8,204 bases of DNA from an uncultured Clostridia bacterium. Its GTDB lineage: Bacteria; Bacillota; Clostridia; Oscillospirales; Oscillospiraceae. The notes beneath the pieces are model-generated. The model was not told the DNA's origin, ran no database searches, and saw only the letters and a list, made by a program, of their open reading frames with translations. Each line of letters begins with the position of its first letter. Within the stretch, counting starts at the first letter, position 1. This document shows, piece after piece, positions 1 to 5,248 of this stretch. Made by a program: the position numbers and the translations under genes. The DNA lies in assembly GCA_937892865.1 (NCBI GenBank), contig CALBJG010000177.1, positions 1 through 8,204 on the forward strand, given 5' to 3'.

Positions 1-109
1 GCTGGGGCTCATTCTGGAAGCCACGCTCTGCGTAGAACTCCTGCTCGCCAGCAGTGAATACGAACTCATTGCCGCACTCTTTGCATACTAAAGTCTTATC
101 TTCGTACAT
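1..109 (-). CDS. Zinc-ribbon domain protein, partial (3' end beyond window)
   Basis: The first 36 codons of a small protein are visible; the rest lies beyond the left edge of the window. It begins M-Y-E-D-K-T-L, followed by a CxxC knuckle (Cys9 and Cys12, in the segment C-K-E-C-G-N-E-F), then an acidic and aromatic stretch ending G-F-Q-N-E-P-Q. This matches my memory of the short 'probable zinc-ribbon' family (zf-trcl type) common in Firmicutes. In that family a second CxxC follows shortly after N-E-P, which would be off-window here. A GAGAGG ribosome binding site sits about 9 nt before the ATG. The gene has its own consensus promoter and a leader of roughly 100 nt. The cellular role of the family is not known to me; metal binding is inferred from the cysteines. 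I am confident of the reading frame and fold and unsure of function. Confidence 0.8.
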   Translation of the reverse strand, partial: MYEDKTLVCKECGNEFVFTAGEQEFYAERGFQNEPQ

Positions 110-208
110 TGATTTTACCTCTCTTCGGTTTGTTGATGCCCCGTGAAAGTCTAACGTGATTGAACGGAAACCCCCAGGGTCTGAATTATTGGACGACTAT
201 GCGCCACT
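110..208 (-). promoter_or_regulatory. Long 5' leader of the zinc-ribbon gene
   Basis: About 100 nt lie between the predicted transcription start and the ATG. I see no ATG-initiated upstream reading frame. There is one small hairpin (ACCC/GGGT with a 3-nt loop, 170-180) and no poly-U terminator. I do not recognise a known riboswitch. The leader is unusually long for a gene with such a strong promoter, so some post-transcriptional control is possible, but nothing specific can be shown. Confidence 0.35.
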
Positions 209-214
209 TTGCTC

Positions 215-243
215 ATTATATACACGGCTTTTAATTTTGTCAA
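215..243 (-). promoter_or_regulatory. Perfect-consensus sigma-70/sigma-A promoter for the zinc-ribbon gene
   Basis: Read on the minus strand, a TTGACA -35 box (238-243) is separated by exactly 17 nt from a TATAAT -10 box (215-220). Both hexamers match the housekeeping consensus at every position. The DNA just upstream (244-300) is very A/T rich, which could act as an UP element. Transcription would start near 208 and run toward the zinc-ribbon gene. This implies strong basal expression and separates the gene from ruvB, which ends upstream at 301. Confidence 0.85.
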
Positions 244-300
244 TACTTTATGAAAATATTTTCCTTTAAAAAACCTCTTTTATGCAACTTTCCAAACTTT

Positions 301-1338
301 TTAGATAGAAAACTGGGTTTGGCCATCAAAGGGGATGTGCAGGTGCTGATATGCCAACTGGGTCACACACCGGCCTCTGGGGGTACGGTTCAAGAAGCCC
401 AACTGCATCAAATACGGCTCGTACACATCTTCCAGGGTGATCGCCTCTTCGCCGATGGTTGCCGCCAATGTTTCCAGACCCACCGGACCGCCGCCGTAAT
501 TCTTGATAATGGCAGTGAGCATCCGCCGGTCGATGATGTCAAGACCCAGATGATCCACTTCCAGCCGGGAGAGGGCCAGATCTGCGGCTTCTTTGGTGAT
601 GGTGCCGTCGCCCATAATTTGGGCAAAGTCCCGGACCCGGCGTAAAAACCGGTTTGCGATTCGGGGTGTGCCGCGGCTGCGGGAGGCGATCTCATAGGCG
701 CCTGCCGGGTCGATATCCATACCCAAAATGGTTGCCGACCGGGTGACGATCTTTGCCAGTTCCTCATTGGTATACAGTTCCAGCCGCAAACTGACGCCGA
801 AACGGTCACGCAAGGGGGCAGACAGTTGACCGGCTCTTGTGGTTGCGCCCACAAGGGTAAACTTGGGCAGATCCAGCCGAATGGAGTTGGCGGAAGGGCC
901 TTTGCCCACAATAATATCGATGGCAAAATCCTCCATTGCCGGGTACAGAATTTCTTCCACTACCCGGTTTAACCGGTGAATCTCGTCGATAAACAGAATA
1001 TCCCCGGGGTTTAAGTTGGTCAGCAATGCTGCCAAATCGCCGGGTTTTTCAATGGCAGGGCCGGAGGTAATGCGGATATTGACACCCATCTCATTGGCAA
1101 TGACCCCTGCCAGGGTGGTCTTACCCAAACCGGGAGGGCCATAAAGGAGCGTATGATCCAACGGCTCATTCCGTTGCCGCGCAGCCTCGATATAAACAGA
1201 AAGATTGCCCTTTGCTTTCTCTTGACCGGTATAATCCGACAGCAGTTTCGGCCGCAGGCCGATCTCGCCGGCATCCTGGGGCGCAAAAGTGGGAGAGATA
1301 ATGGGACTTGTTAATTCTTCAGAAAATTCCAAACTCAT
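301..1338 (-). CDS. ruvB: RuvB, Holliday junction branch-migration ATPase
   Basis: RuvB is the hexameric AAA+ motor that, with RuvA, drives branch migration of Holliday junctions during recombinational repair in the cytoplasm. The 345-residue product has the usual family length. Visible motifs are Walker A G-P-P-G-L-G-K-T (67-74), Walker B L-F-I-D-E-I-H (115-121), sensor 1 G-A-T-T-R (164-168), the arginine finger in L-R-D-R-F-G (Arg179, equivalent to E. coli Arg174 by constant offset) and the G-T-P-R sensor 2 motif (223-226). The C-terminal winged-helix domain includes Y-G-G-G-P-V-G-L (281-288) and N-R-T-P-R-G-R (317-323). I chose the ATG at 1338 because GGAGGA lies 6 nt before it. An upstream in-frame ATG at 1407 would add 23 residues translated from repeat DNA. 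The gene follows ruvA in the same direction. Its ribosome binding site lies inside a hairpin. No clear terminator follows. Confidence 0.97.
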   Translation of the reverse strand: MSLEFSEELTSPIISPTFAPQDAGEIGLRPKLLSDYTGQEKAKGNLSVYIEAARQRNEPLDHTLLYGPPGLGKTTLAGVIANEMGVNIRITSGPAIEKPGDLAALLTNLNPGDILFIDEIHRLNRVVEEILYPAMEDFAIDIIVGKGPSANSIRLDLPKFTLVGATTRAGQLSAPLRDRFGVSLRLELYTNEELAKIVTRSATILGMDIDPAGAYEIASRSRGTPRIANRFLRRVRDFAQIMGDGTITKEAADLALSRLEVDHLGLDIIDRRMLTAIIKNYGGGPVGLETLAATIGEEAITLEDVYEPYLMQLGFLNRTPRGRCVTQLAYQHLHIPFDGQTQFSI

Positions 1339-1340
1339 AA

Positions 1341-1357
1341 TATATCCTCCGGATATA
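1341..1357 (-). promoter_or_regulatory. Hairpin containing the ruvB Shine-Dalgarno sequence
   Basis: In the transcript, seven bases UAUAUCC pair perfectly with GGAUAUA across a 3-nt GGA loop. The ruvB Shine-Dalgarno sequence (GGAGGA, 1345-1350) is formed by the loop and the 3' arm, so folding would hide it from the ribosome. The hairpin lies 2 nt before the ruvB ATG. Five of the seven pairs are A-U, so stability would be modest. Its effect on translation is inference. Confidence 0.55.
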
Positions 1358-1358
1358 A

Positions 1359-1407
1359 TTAACAATTGACAGTTGACAGTTGTCAATTGTCCATTGTCAA
1401 TTGTCAA
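1359..1407. repeat. Tandem 7-bp repeat array (TTGTCAA/TTGACAG units) between ruvA and ruvB
   Basis: Seven consecutive heptamers can be read on the plus strand: TTAACAA, TTGACAG, TTGACAG, TTGTCAA, TTGTCCA, TTGTCAA, TTGTCAA. The first three and last four are roughly inverse complements, giving the array dyad symmetry. A perfect 10-bp inverted repeat, ACAATTGACA (1362-1371) and TGTCAATTGT (1381-1390), encloses a 9-nt loop. The array fills most of the ruvA-ruvB gap. Its right edge overlaps the end of ruvA and provides that gene's TGA stop. I recall similar TTGACAA-type tandem blocks scattered through intergenic DNA in several bacterial phyla; whether this one is dispersed in this genome cannot be seen here. 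Confidence 0.85.
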
Positions 1408-2003
1408 TTTTTAAACACCATCGCTCTAAGGGCGTAACGCACCAGTTCTTCCGTGGTGGCATTGGGATCTGCCCCTTTCAGCGCTGTGGCGATCTCAGCA
1501 GGAGAATAGCCCAGTTCCTGCAAAGCGGCGTTTGCCATAGCGGCATTGTTGTTGGCGCCGGGGGCGGCGACCACAGCAGGGCCTGTGGAGAAATCCAGTT
1601 CCGCAGTAGAACCCATTTTGTCTTTCAGTTCCAAAATGATCCGCTGGGCGATCTTCTTGCCGATACCCTGGGCGGCGGTAAGGAGTTTTTCATCACCGGT
1701 CATCACTGCCAATGTGAAATTCTGCGGTCCGGCAGAGAGGATCGCCATCGCCGCTTTCGGGCCGACACCGTTAACGGTGGTTAAAAGTTCGTAGCATTTT
1801 TGCTCTTCCCGGCTGGAAAAGCCGTAAAGATCGAAGGCATCCTCCCGGATAGACTCGGTGATAAAGAGTTTTGCCGGCTGATTCACTTTCAGTTGGGCGG
1901 CAGTATACGCTGTGACCCGGCAGCCGTAGCCAACACCGCCGCAATCGATCACTGCAAGACCCGGCTCTAAAACCGTTACCTGCCCGGAAACATAATAAAG
2001 CAT
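1404..2003 (-). CDS. ruvA: RuvA, Holliday junction DNA-binding subunit
   Basis: RuvA tetramers hold the four-way junction in a square-planar form and recruit RuvB. The 199-residue product has the family's three domains: an N-terminal OB fold (about 1-62) with G-G-V-G-Y (22-26), a helix-hairpin-helix domain with N-G-V-G-P-K (78-83) and Q-G-I-G-K-K (112-117), and a C-terminal RuvB-binding domain (about 153-199) joined by an Ala/Gly/Pro-rich linker. The acidic pin is conserved as R-E-D-A (Glu54, Asp55; E. coli Glu55, Asp56). The ATG at 2003 has a strong ribosome binding site, TAGGAGGA, whose TAG is the stop codon of ruvC, so translation of the two is probably linked. The stop codon (1404-1406) lies within the heptamer repeat array, which therefore shapes the extreme C-terminus (K-N-stop). 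Confidence 0.96.
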   Translation of the reverse strand: MLYYVSGQVTVLEPGLAVIDCGGVGYGCRVTAYTAAQLKVNQPAKLFITESIREDAFDLYGFSSREEQKCYELLTTVNGVGPKAAMAILSAGPQNFTLAVMTGDEKLLTAAQGIGKKIAQRIILELKDKMGSTAELDFSTGPAVVAAPGANNNAAMANAALQELGYSPAEIATALKGADPNATTEELVRYALRAMVFKN

Positions 2004-2015
2004 AAAGGATTCCTC

Positions 2016-2513
2016 CTACTTATTTTGAAGTTGGGACAGCAAAGAAGTCGCTGACCGGGCGTGACAAAGCGCAATGGCAATGGCGTCTGCCGCATCGTCG
2101 GGTTTGGGCAATTTGTCCAGATGCAAAAGCCGCTTGGTCATATCCTGCACCTGATGTTTGGTGGCGTTGCCGTAGCCAACCACCGCCTGCTTGACCTGCA
2201 TCGGTTTATAGGCATACACCGGAACGCCTGCCTGCCGAATGGCAAGCAAAATCACACCGCGGCTTTGGGCGACCCCAATACCGGTGGTCACATTCTGACC
2301 GAAAAACAGTTCTTCAATGGCGACCGCATCGGGCTTGGAGACCTCTAAGAGTTTTCGCATATCCTCATAGATCATTTCCAGCCGGGCGGAAAAATCCGTA
2401 TGGGCAGGGGTGGTGATGGCGCCGCATTTCAAAAGAGCGCTGTTGCCCCGCTCCGACTGGATCAGACCGAAGCCGGTGATACCGTAGCCGGGGTCGATTC
2501 CTAATATCCGCAT
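2016..2513 (-). CDS. ruvC: RuvC, crossover junction endodeoxyribonuclease
   Basis: RuvC is the dimeric, metal-dependent nuclease that cuts Holliday junctions symmetrically, working with RuvAB. The 165-residue product starts M-R-I-L-G-I-D-P-G. The four catalytic carboxylates of the RNase H-like fold are present: Asp7 (G-I-D-P-G), Glu67 (A-I-E-E-L-F), Asp140 and Asp143 (D-A-A-D). I chose the ATG at 2513 over an in-frame GTG at 2522 because GAGGTG lies about 6 nt before the ATG, and family members usually begin directly at this M-(R)-I-L-G-I-D-P-G segment. The start is 1 nt after the stop of the small membrane-protein gene (TGA-T-ATG), which indicates translational coupling. The gene heads the ruvCAB set, an order common in bacteria. 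Confidence 0.96.
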   Translation of the reverse strand: MRILGIDPGYGITGFGLIQSERGNSALLKCGAITTPAHTDFSARLEMIYEDMRKLLEVSKPDAVAIEELFFGQNVTTGIGVAQSRGVILLAIRQAGVPVYAYKPMQVKQAVVGYGNATKHQVQDMTKRLLHLDKLPKPDDAADAIAIALCHARSATSLLSQLQNK

Positions 2514-2514
2514 A

Positions 2515-2664
2515 TCAGCCACCTCTGAATATCAGCAGGTAATACATAATCAAAAAAACAATAAAAACCGCCAGGGCGATCCGGGCGCCCCATACCTGCC
2601 ACCAGGGCCGCGGTTCATACTTTTCCTCTGTTTCGGGGATGTTTTCCATATTCTCTTGTTCCAT
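2515..2664 (-). CDS. Small single-span membrane protein, 49 aa, coupled to ruvC
   Basis: I do not recognise this protein. It has an acidic, polar N-terminus (M-E-Q-E-N-M-E-N...), a P-R-P-W-W-Q-V-W motif (18-25), one hydrophobic helix (about 29-46) and a short R-G-G tail (47-49). The start at 2664 is supported by a near-perfect ribosome binding site, AAAGGAGGTGA, at 2670-2680. The open frame extends upstream for another 122 codons, but that part runs under the opposite-strand dehydrogenase gene and has no start signal, so it is not coding. The stop is 1 nt from the ruvC ATG, so it appears to be the first gene of the ruv operon. A membrane role is inferred from the single hydrophobic segment; no link to recombination can be shown. 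It is too short and hydrophobic for homology to be judged by eye. Confidence 0.75.
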   Translation of the reverse strand: MEQENMENIPETEEKYEPRPWWQVWGARIALAVFIVFLIMYYLLIFRGG

Positions 2665-2682
2665 GAAAATCACCTCCTTTTC

Positions 2683-2691
2683 ATAATAGCA
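2683..2691 (-). promoter_or_regulatory. Possible extended -10 promoter for the small protein-ruvCAB operon
   Basis: On the minus strand, TG-C-TATTAT forms an extended -10 element (TG at 2690-2691, hexamer at 2683-2688). There is no good -35 at 16-18 nt upstream, as can occur with extended -10 promoters. Transcription would begin near 2676-2678, leaving a leader of only about 12-14 nt that opens with the Shine-Dalgarno sequence itself. This is unusually short, so the real promoter may lie elsewhere in the intergenic region. Confidence 0.35.
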
Positions 2692-2790
2692 CATTTGTTC
2701 CAATTTGCATAATGTTTTTTTAATTTTTTCCGTCGGTGACATATTTTTCACATTCCGGGGAAATACTACCGGCAGAAACGAGGTGGTCTT
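2692..2790 (+). promoter_or_regulatory. Divergent upstream region of the eut operon, with weak promoter and dyad candidates
   Basis: This A/T-rich stretch must carry the start signals of the plus-strand operon unless it is read from elsewhere. A weak promoter candidate is TTGTTC (2695-2700) with TTTAAT (2719-2724) at 18-nt spacing. Downstream is a dyad, GTGA-N8-TCAC (2736-2751), and a CCGG/CCGG inverted repeat with a 10-nt loop (2755-2772). GAGGTGG (2780-2786) is the ribosome binding site of the dehydrogenase. I looked for the paired hairpins with hexanucleotide loops bound by EutV-type ANTAR antiterminators, for a terminator and for a cobalamin riboswitch, and found none. The assignments are tentative. 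Confidence 0.3.
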
Positions 2791-3873
2791 TTGGAACAAT
2801 TTTCTTGTAAGACACGTATCATTTCCGGAGACGGCGCACTCCGGGCGTTGGGAGAATTGGGTATTCAGCGGCTGTTTTTGGTCACGGACCCGTATTTTGT
2901 AAAAAACGGCGCAGCCCAGCAAATCGCTTCTTCCGCCAAAGCGGAAAAGACGGAAATTTTCTCCGATATCGCCCCGGACCCCTCTGTGGAACTGGCGGCT
3001 GCAGGCACAAAGGCTGTGCAGGCTTTTCAACCGGATGCCCTTGTGGCGTTGGGGGGCGGCAGCGCTATGGACTGCGCCAAAGCGATGGTGTATTTTGCCG
3101 GGTTTCCGGTGCGGCTCATTGCCATTCCCACCACCTCCGGCTCCGGGTCAGAGGTGACGGATTTTTCTATTTTGACCCACAAACAGGTAAAGCACCCGCT
3201 GATCGACCCAAAACTGCAACCGGAGATCGCCATACTGGACAACAGCCTGCTCCGGGAACTGCCCCCAAGTCTGATCGCGGATACCGGATTTGATGTTTTG
3301 AGCCACTCTCTGGAAGCATTTGTTGCCAAAAATGCCGGCGCCATCACCGACGCCCTGGCAAAGGACGCATTTTGCTGCGCTTTTGCTGCCCTGCCTGCTT
3401 CCTTTTCCGGAAATAAGGCGGTCCGGGGAAAAGTGCATATGGCGGCAACCATGGCAGGTATGGCTTTCAACCGGGCAGGCTTGGGCCTTTGCCACGCCAT
3501 GGCCCACAGTTTAGGGGGCGCATTTCACCTGCCCCACGGGCGGCTGAATGCCATTTTGCTGCCCCATGTGATTCGGTGTAATGCCCTGGTCGCCGGGGAG
3601 AAATACGCCCGCCTTGCCCGGGCGGCAGGCTTCAGCGGCGCGGCGGATACGGTGGCGATCCGCAATCTCATCGGTGGATTGACCCGGCTGCGAAAGGAAC
3701 TGCATCTGCCGGAGACCCTGCAGCAGGCAGGCATCAACCCCCGGGAAGTGTGGGATCAGAGCGGACAGATCGTAGCGGCGACGCTGGCAGACCCCTGCTG
3801 TGAAACCAACCCCATAGGGGTGGAGGATTTTATGGTGCGAAGAATTTTGGAAGCGGTGACGGGTCGTGGGTAA
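2791..3873 (+). CDS. Iron-containing alcohol dehydrogenase, EutG/PduQ-like
   Basis: This is a group III (iron-dependent) NAD(P)-linked alcohol dehydrogenase of 360 residues. Next to ethanolamine genes it most likely reduces acetaldehyde to ethanol and regenerates NAD+, the role of EutG. The N-terminal nucleotide-binding domain has G-G-G-S-A-M-D (88-94) and P-T-T-S-G-S-G-S-E (113-121). The metal ligands are Asp168 (T-G-F-D), His172 (S-H-S-L-E-A-F), His235 (G-L-C-H-A-M-A-H) and His249 (L-P-H-G); their spacing (4, 63, 14) is the same as in E. coli FucO. The C-terminal D-P-C-C-E-T-N-P (334-341) is typical of the family. Translation is assigned to a TTG at 2791, because GAGGTGG lies 4 nt before it and the next in-frame ATG is near residue 93, beyond the cofactor loop. 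It overlaps eutA by 8 nt. Related enzymes use propanol or butanol, so the substrate is inferred from context. Confidence 0.9.
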   Translation: MEQFSCKTRIISGDGALRALGELGIQRLFLVTDPYFVKNGAAQQIASSAKAEKTEIFSDIAPDPSVELAAAGTKAVQAFQPDALVALGGGSAMDCAKAMVYFAGFPVRLIAIPTTSGSGSEVTDFSILTHKQVKHPLIDPKLQPEIAILDNSLLRELPPSLIADTGFDVLSHSLEAFVAKNAGAITDALAKDAFCCAFAALPASFSGNKAVRGKVHMAATMAGMAFNRAGLGLCHAMAHSLGGAFHLPHGRLNAILLPHVIRCNALVAGEKYARLARAAGFSGAADTVAIRNLIGGLTRLRKELHLPETLQQAGINPREVWDQSGQIVAATLADPCCETNPIGVEDFMVRRILEAVTGRG

Positions 3874-5248
3874 GACGCTTCTTTCCGTAGGGCTGGATGT
3901 GGGCACTACCACCTCCCAAATGATCGTATCAGAACTGACCGTTGAAAACCGGGCGGGGTCTTTTTCCGTGCCGGAAATGGCGATCACCGGCAAAAAGATC
4001 CGCTACCGGGGAAAAGTGCATTTTACCCCGCTGGTGGAGAATGATTTGGTAGACAGCGCCGCTTTACGCTCTCTGGTGGAGGAAGATTACCGTTTAGCCG
4101 GGATTTGCCGGGAGCAAGTGGATACCGGCGCAATTATCATCACCGGAGAGACCTCCCGGAAAGAGAACGCGGATATCGTTTTGAACGCCTTATCTGACCT
4201 TGCGGGGGATTTTGTGGTTGCCACTGCCGGACCGGACTTAGAGAGTGTGCTGGCGGCAAAAGGCGCGGGGGCAGATGCCGTCTCTTTGGAAACCCACCGC
4301 CCGGTGCTCCATATGGACATCGGCGGCGGCACAAGCAATCTGGCGTTGATAGAAAAAGGCAAGATCATCCGCACCGGCTGTCTGAATGTAGGTGGCAGGC
4401 TTTTGAAACTAAATAATGGGGTTATTACCTATCTTTCCCCGGTTTTAATGGGTTTGACCCATTTAAAAGTTGGAGATACGCCTTCCTTGGAACAACTGGA
4501 CACCGTTGCGGAAACCCTGACCCAAGGCTTGGAAATGGCAGCAGGCTTACGCCCGGCAACAGACCTTTTGGCAAAACTTATGACAAAAGAAGCAACCAAT
4601 GTTTGGACGCCCCCGGCAGATGCTATCATTTCCTTTTCCGGGGGAGTTGCCGATTGTATTGACACCGGGCATCCACCCTTTGCCTTTGGGGATATCGGCC
4701 CGCTGCTGGGGCAGAAGATCAAAAAAAGCCTTTTGTGCCGGGGGCATTATGTGTTGGGGAAAGAGACCATCCGGGCGACGGTGATCGGCGCAGGCTGTCA
4801 TTCTGCTACCCTTTCCGGCAGTACGGTGTTTTATCGGAATGTGACTTTGCCCATAAAAAATCTGCCAGTGGCGTGTTTTACCGGAGAGGAGCAGACATCT
4901 CCCCATTTCTCCCGGTTGATCGCCCGGCGGTTGCAGGAAAAAGACGAGGATACGGTGGCGCTGGCGTTTCCGGGTTTTGTTTCCCCCTCATACGGAGAAA
5001 TATCCCGGCTGGCAGATGATATTGTTTCCGGAACAACCGGCAAGTCTGTTTTCGTCTGCCTGCAGGCAGATATGGCAAAAGCCCTGGGACACGCCCTCTC
5101 TCTGCGGCTTCCGAAATGCGCCCCTTGTCTTTGCATTGATTCCGTATCCCTTTCCCCGGAAAGTTTCCTGGATATCGGCGCGCCGGTGGGGCCTTGCCTG
5201 CCGGTGGTGATCAAAACACTGGTGTTGGAAAACAGGAGGACAATATGA
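3866..5248 (+). CDS. eutA: EutA, ethanolamine ammonia-lyase reactivating factor
   Basis: EutA is an ATP-dependent chaperone-like factor that releases damaged cobalamin from ethanolamine ammonia-lyase so that fresh adenosylcobalamin can bind. The product is 460 residues (E. coli about 467). It belongs to the actin/Hsp70 ATPase superfamily: phosphate-1 motif G-L-D-V-G-T-T-T (9-16), phosphate-2 motif M-D-I-G-G-G-T-S (150-157) and an F-S-G-G-V-A-D adenosine-type motif (257-263). G-A-G-C-H-S-A-T (308-315) is also a familiar EutA segment. It starts at a GTG (3866) that overlaps the end of the dehydrogenase by 8 nt; a stop codon three codons upstream rules out an earlier start. A weak GGTGA sits 6 nt before it. 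Coupling to the preceding gene is likely. Its stop overlaps the eutB start (ATGA), so reactivase and enzyme are made from one transcript. Confidence 0.95.
   Translation: MGKTLLSVGLDVGTTTSQMIVSELTVENRAGSFSVPEMAITGKKIRYRGKVHFTPLVENDLVDSAALRSLVEEDYRLAGICREQVDTGAIIITGETSRKENADIVLNALSDLAGDFVVATAGPDLESVLAAKGAGADAVSLETHRPVLHMDIGGGTSNLALIEKGKIIRTGCLNVGGRLLKLNNGVITYLSPVLMGLTHLKVGDTPSLEQLDTVAETLTQGLEMAAGLRPATDLLAKLMTKEATNVWTPPADAIISFSGGVADCIDTGHPPFAFGDIGPLLGQKIKKSLLCRGHYVLGKETIRATVIGAGCHSATLSGSTVFYRNVTLPIKNLPVACFTGEEQTSPHFSRLIARRLQEKDEDTVALAFPGFVSPSYGEISRLADDIVSGTTGKSVFVCLQADMAKALGHALSLRLPKCAPCLCIDSVSLSPESFLDIGAPVGPCLPVVIKTLVLENRRTI

Noticed and set aside
252..263. GAAAATATTTTC palindrome as a ruvB terminator
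   Set aside because: It is entirely A/T-rich inside, has no loop and no adjoining U-tract; it is more simply part of the A/T-rich DNA upstream of the zinc-ribbon promoter.
250..645. Plus-strand 131-residue open frame antisense to ruvB, and similar long antisense frames across ruv and eut genes
   Set aside because: They lie opposite genes with intact catalytic motifs, lack ribosome binding sites and show no recognisable protein features; they are by-products of codon bias.
1339..1407. Longer RuvB reading from an ATG at 1407 (23 extra residues)
   Set aside because: The extension is translation of the heptamer repeat, overlaps the ruvA end and has no ribosome binding site, while the ATG at 1338 has GGAGGA at good spacing and a normal RuvB N-terminus.
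2514..2522. GTG start for ruvC at 2522
   Set aside because: There is no suitably spaced ribosome binding site, and it would overlap the small membrane-protein gene; the ATG at 2513 has GAGGTG before it and matches the family start.
2665..2790. EutV/ANTAR antitermination hairpins or a cobalamin riboswitch before the eut operon
   Set aside because: No paired short hairpins with hexanucleotide loops, no hairpin followed by a U-run and none of the conserved cobalamin-riboswitch segments could be found in the 126 nt.
2665..3030. 171-residue minus-strand frame continuing upstream of the 49-aa protein
   Set aside because: The upstream part lies antisense to the well-supported dehydrogenase gene and across the intergenic region; the strong ribosome binding site is only at the internal ATG (2664).
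5194..5244. Extended EutB N-terminus (17 residues)
   Set aside because: It overlaps eutA in another frame, and AGGAGGA clearly points to the ATG at 5245, giving exact residue numbering with E. coli EutB.
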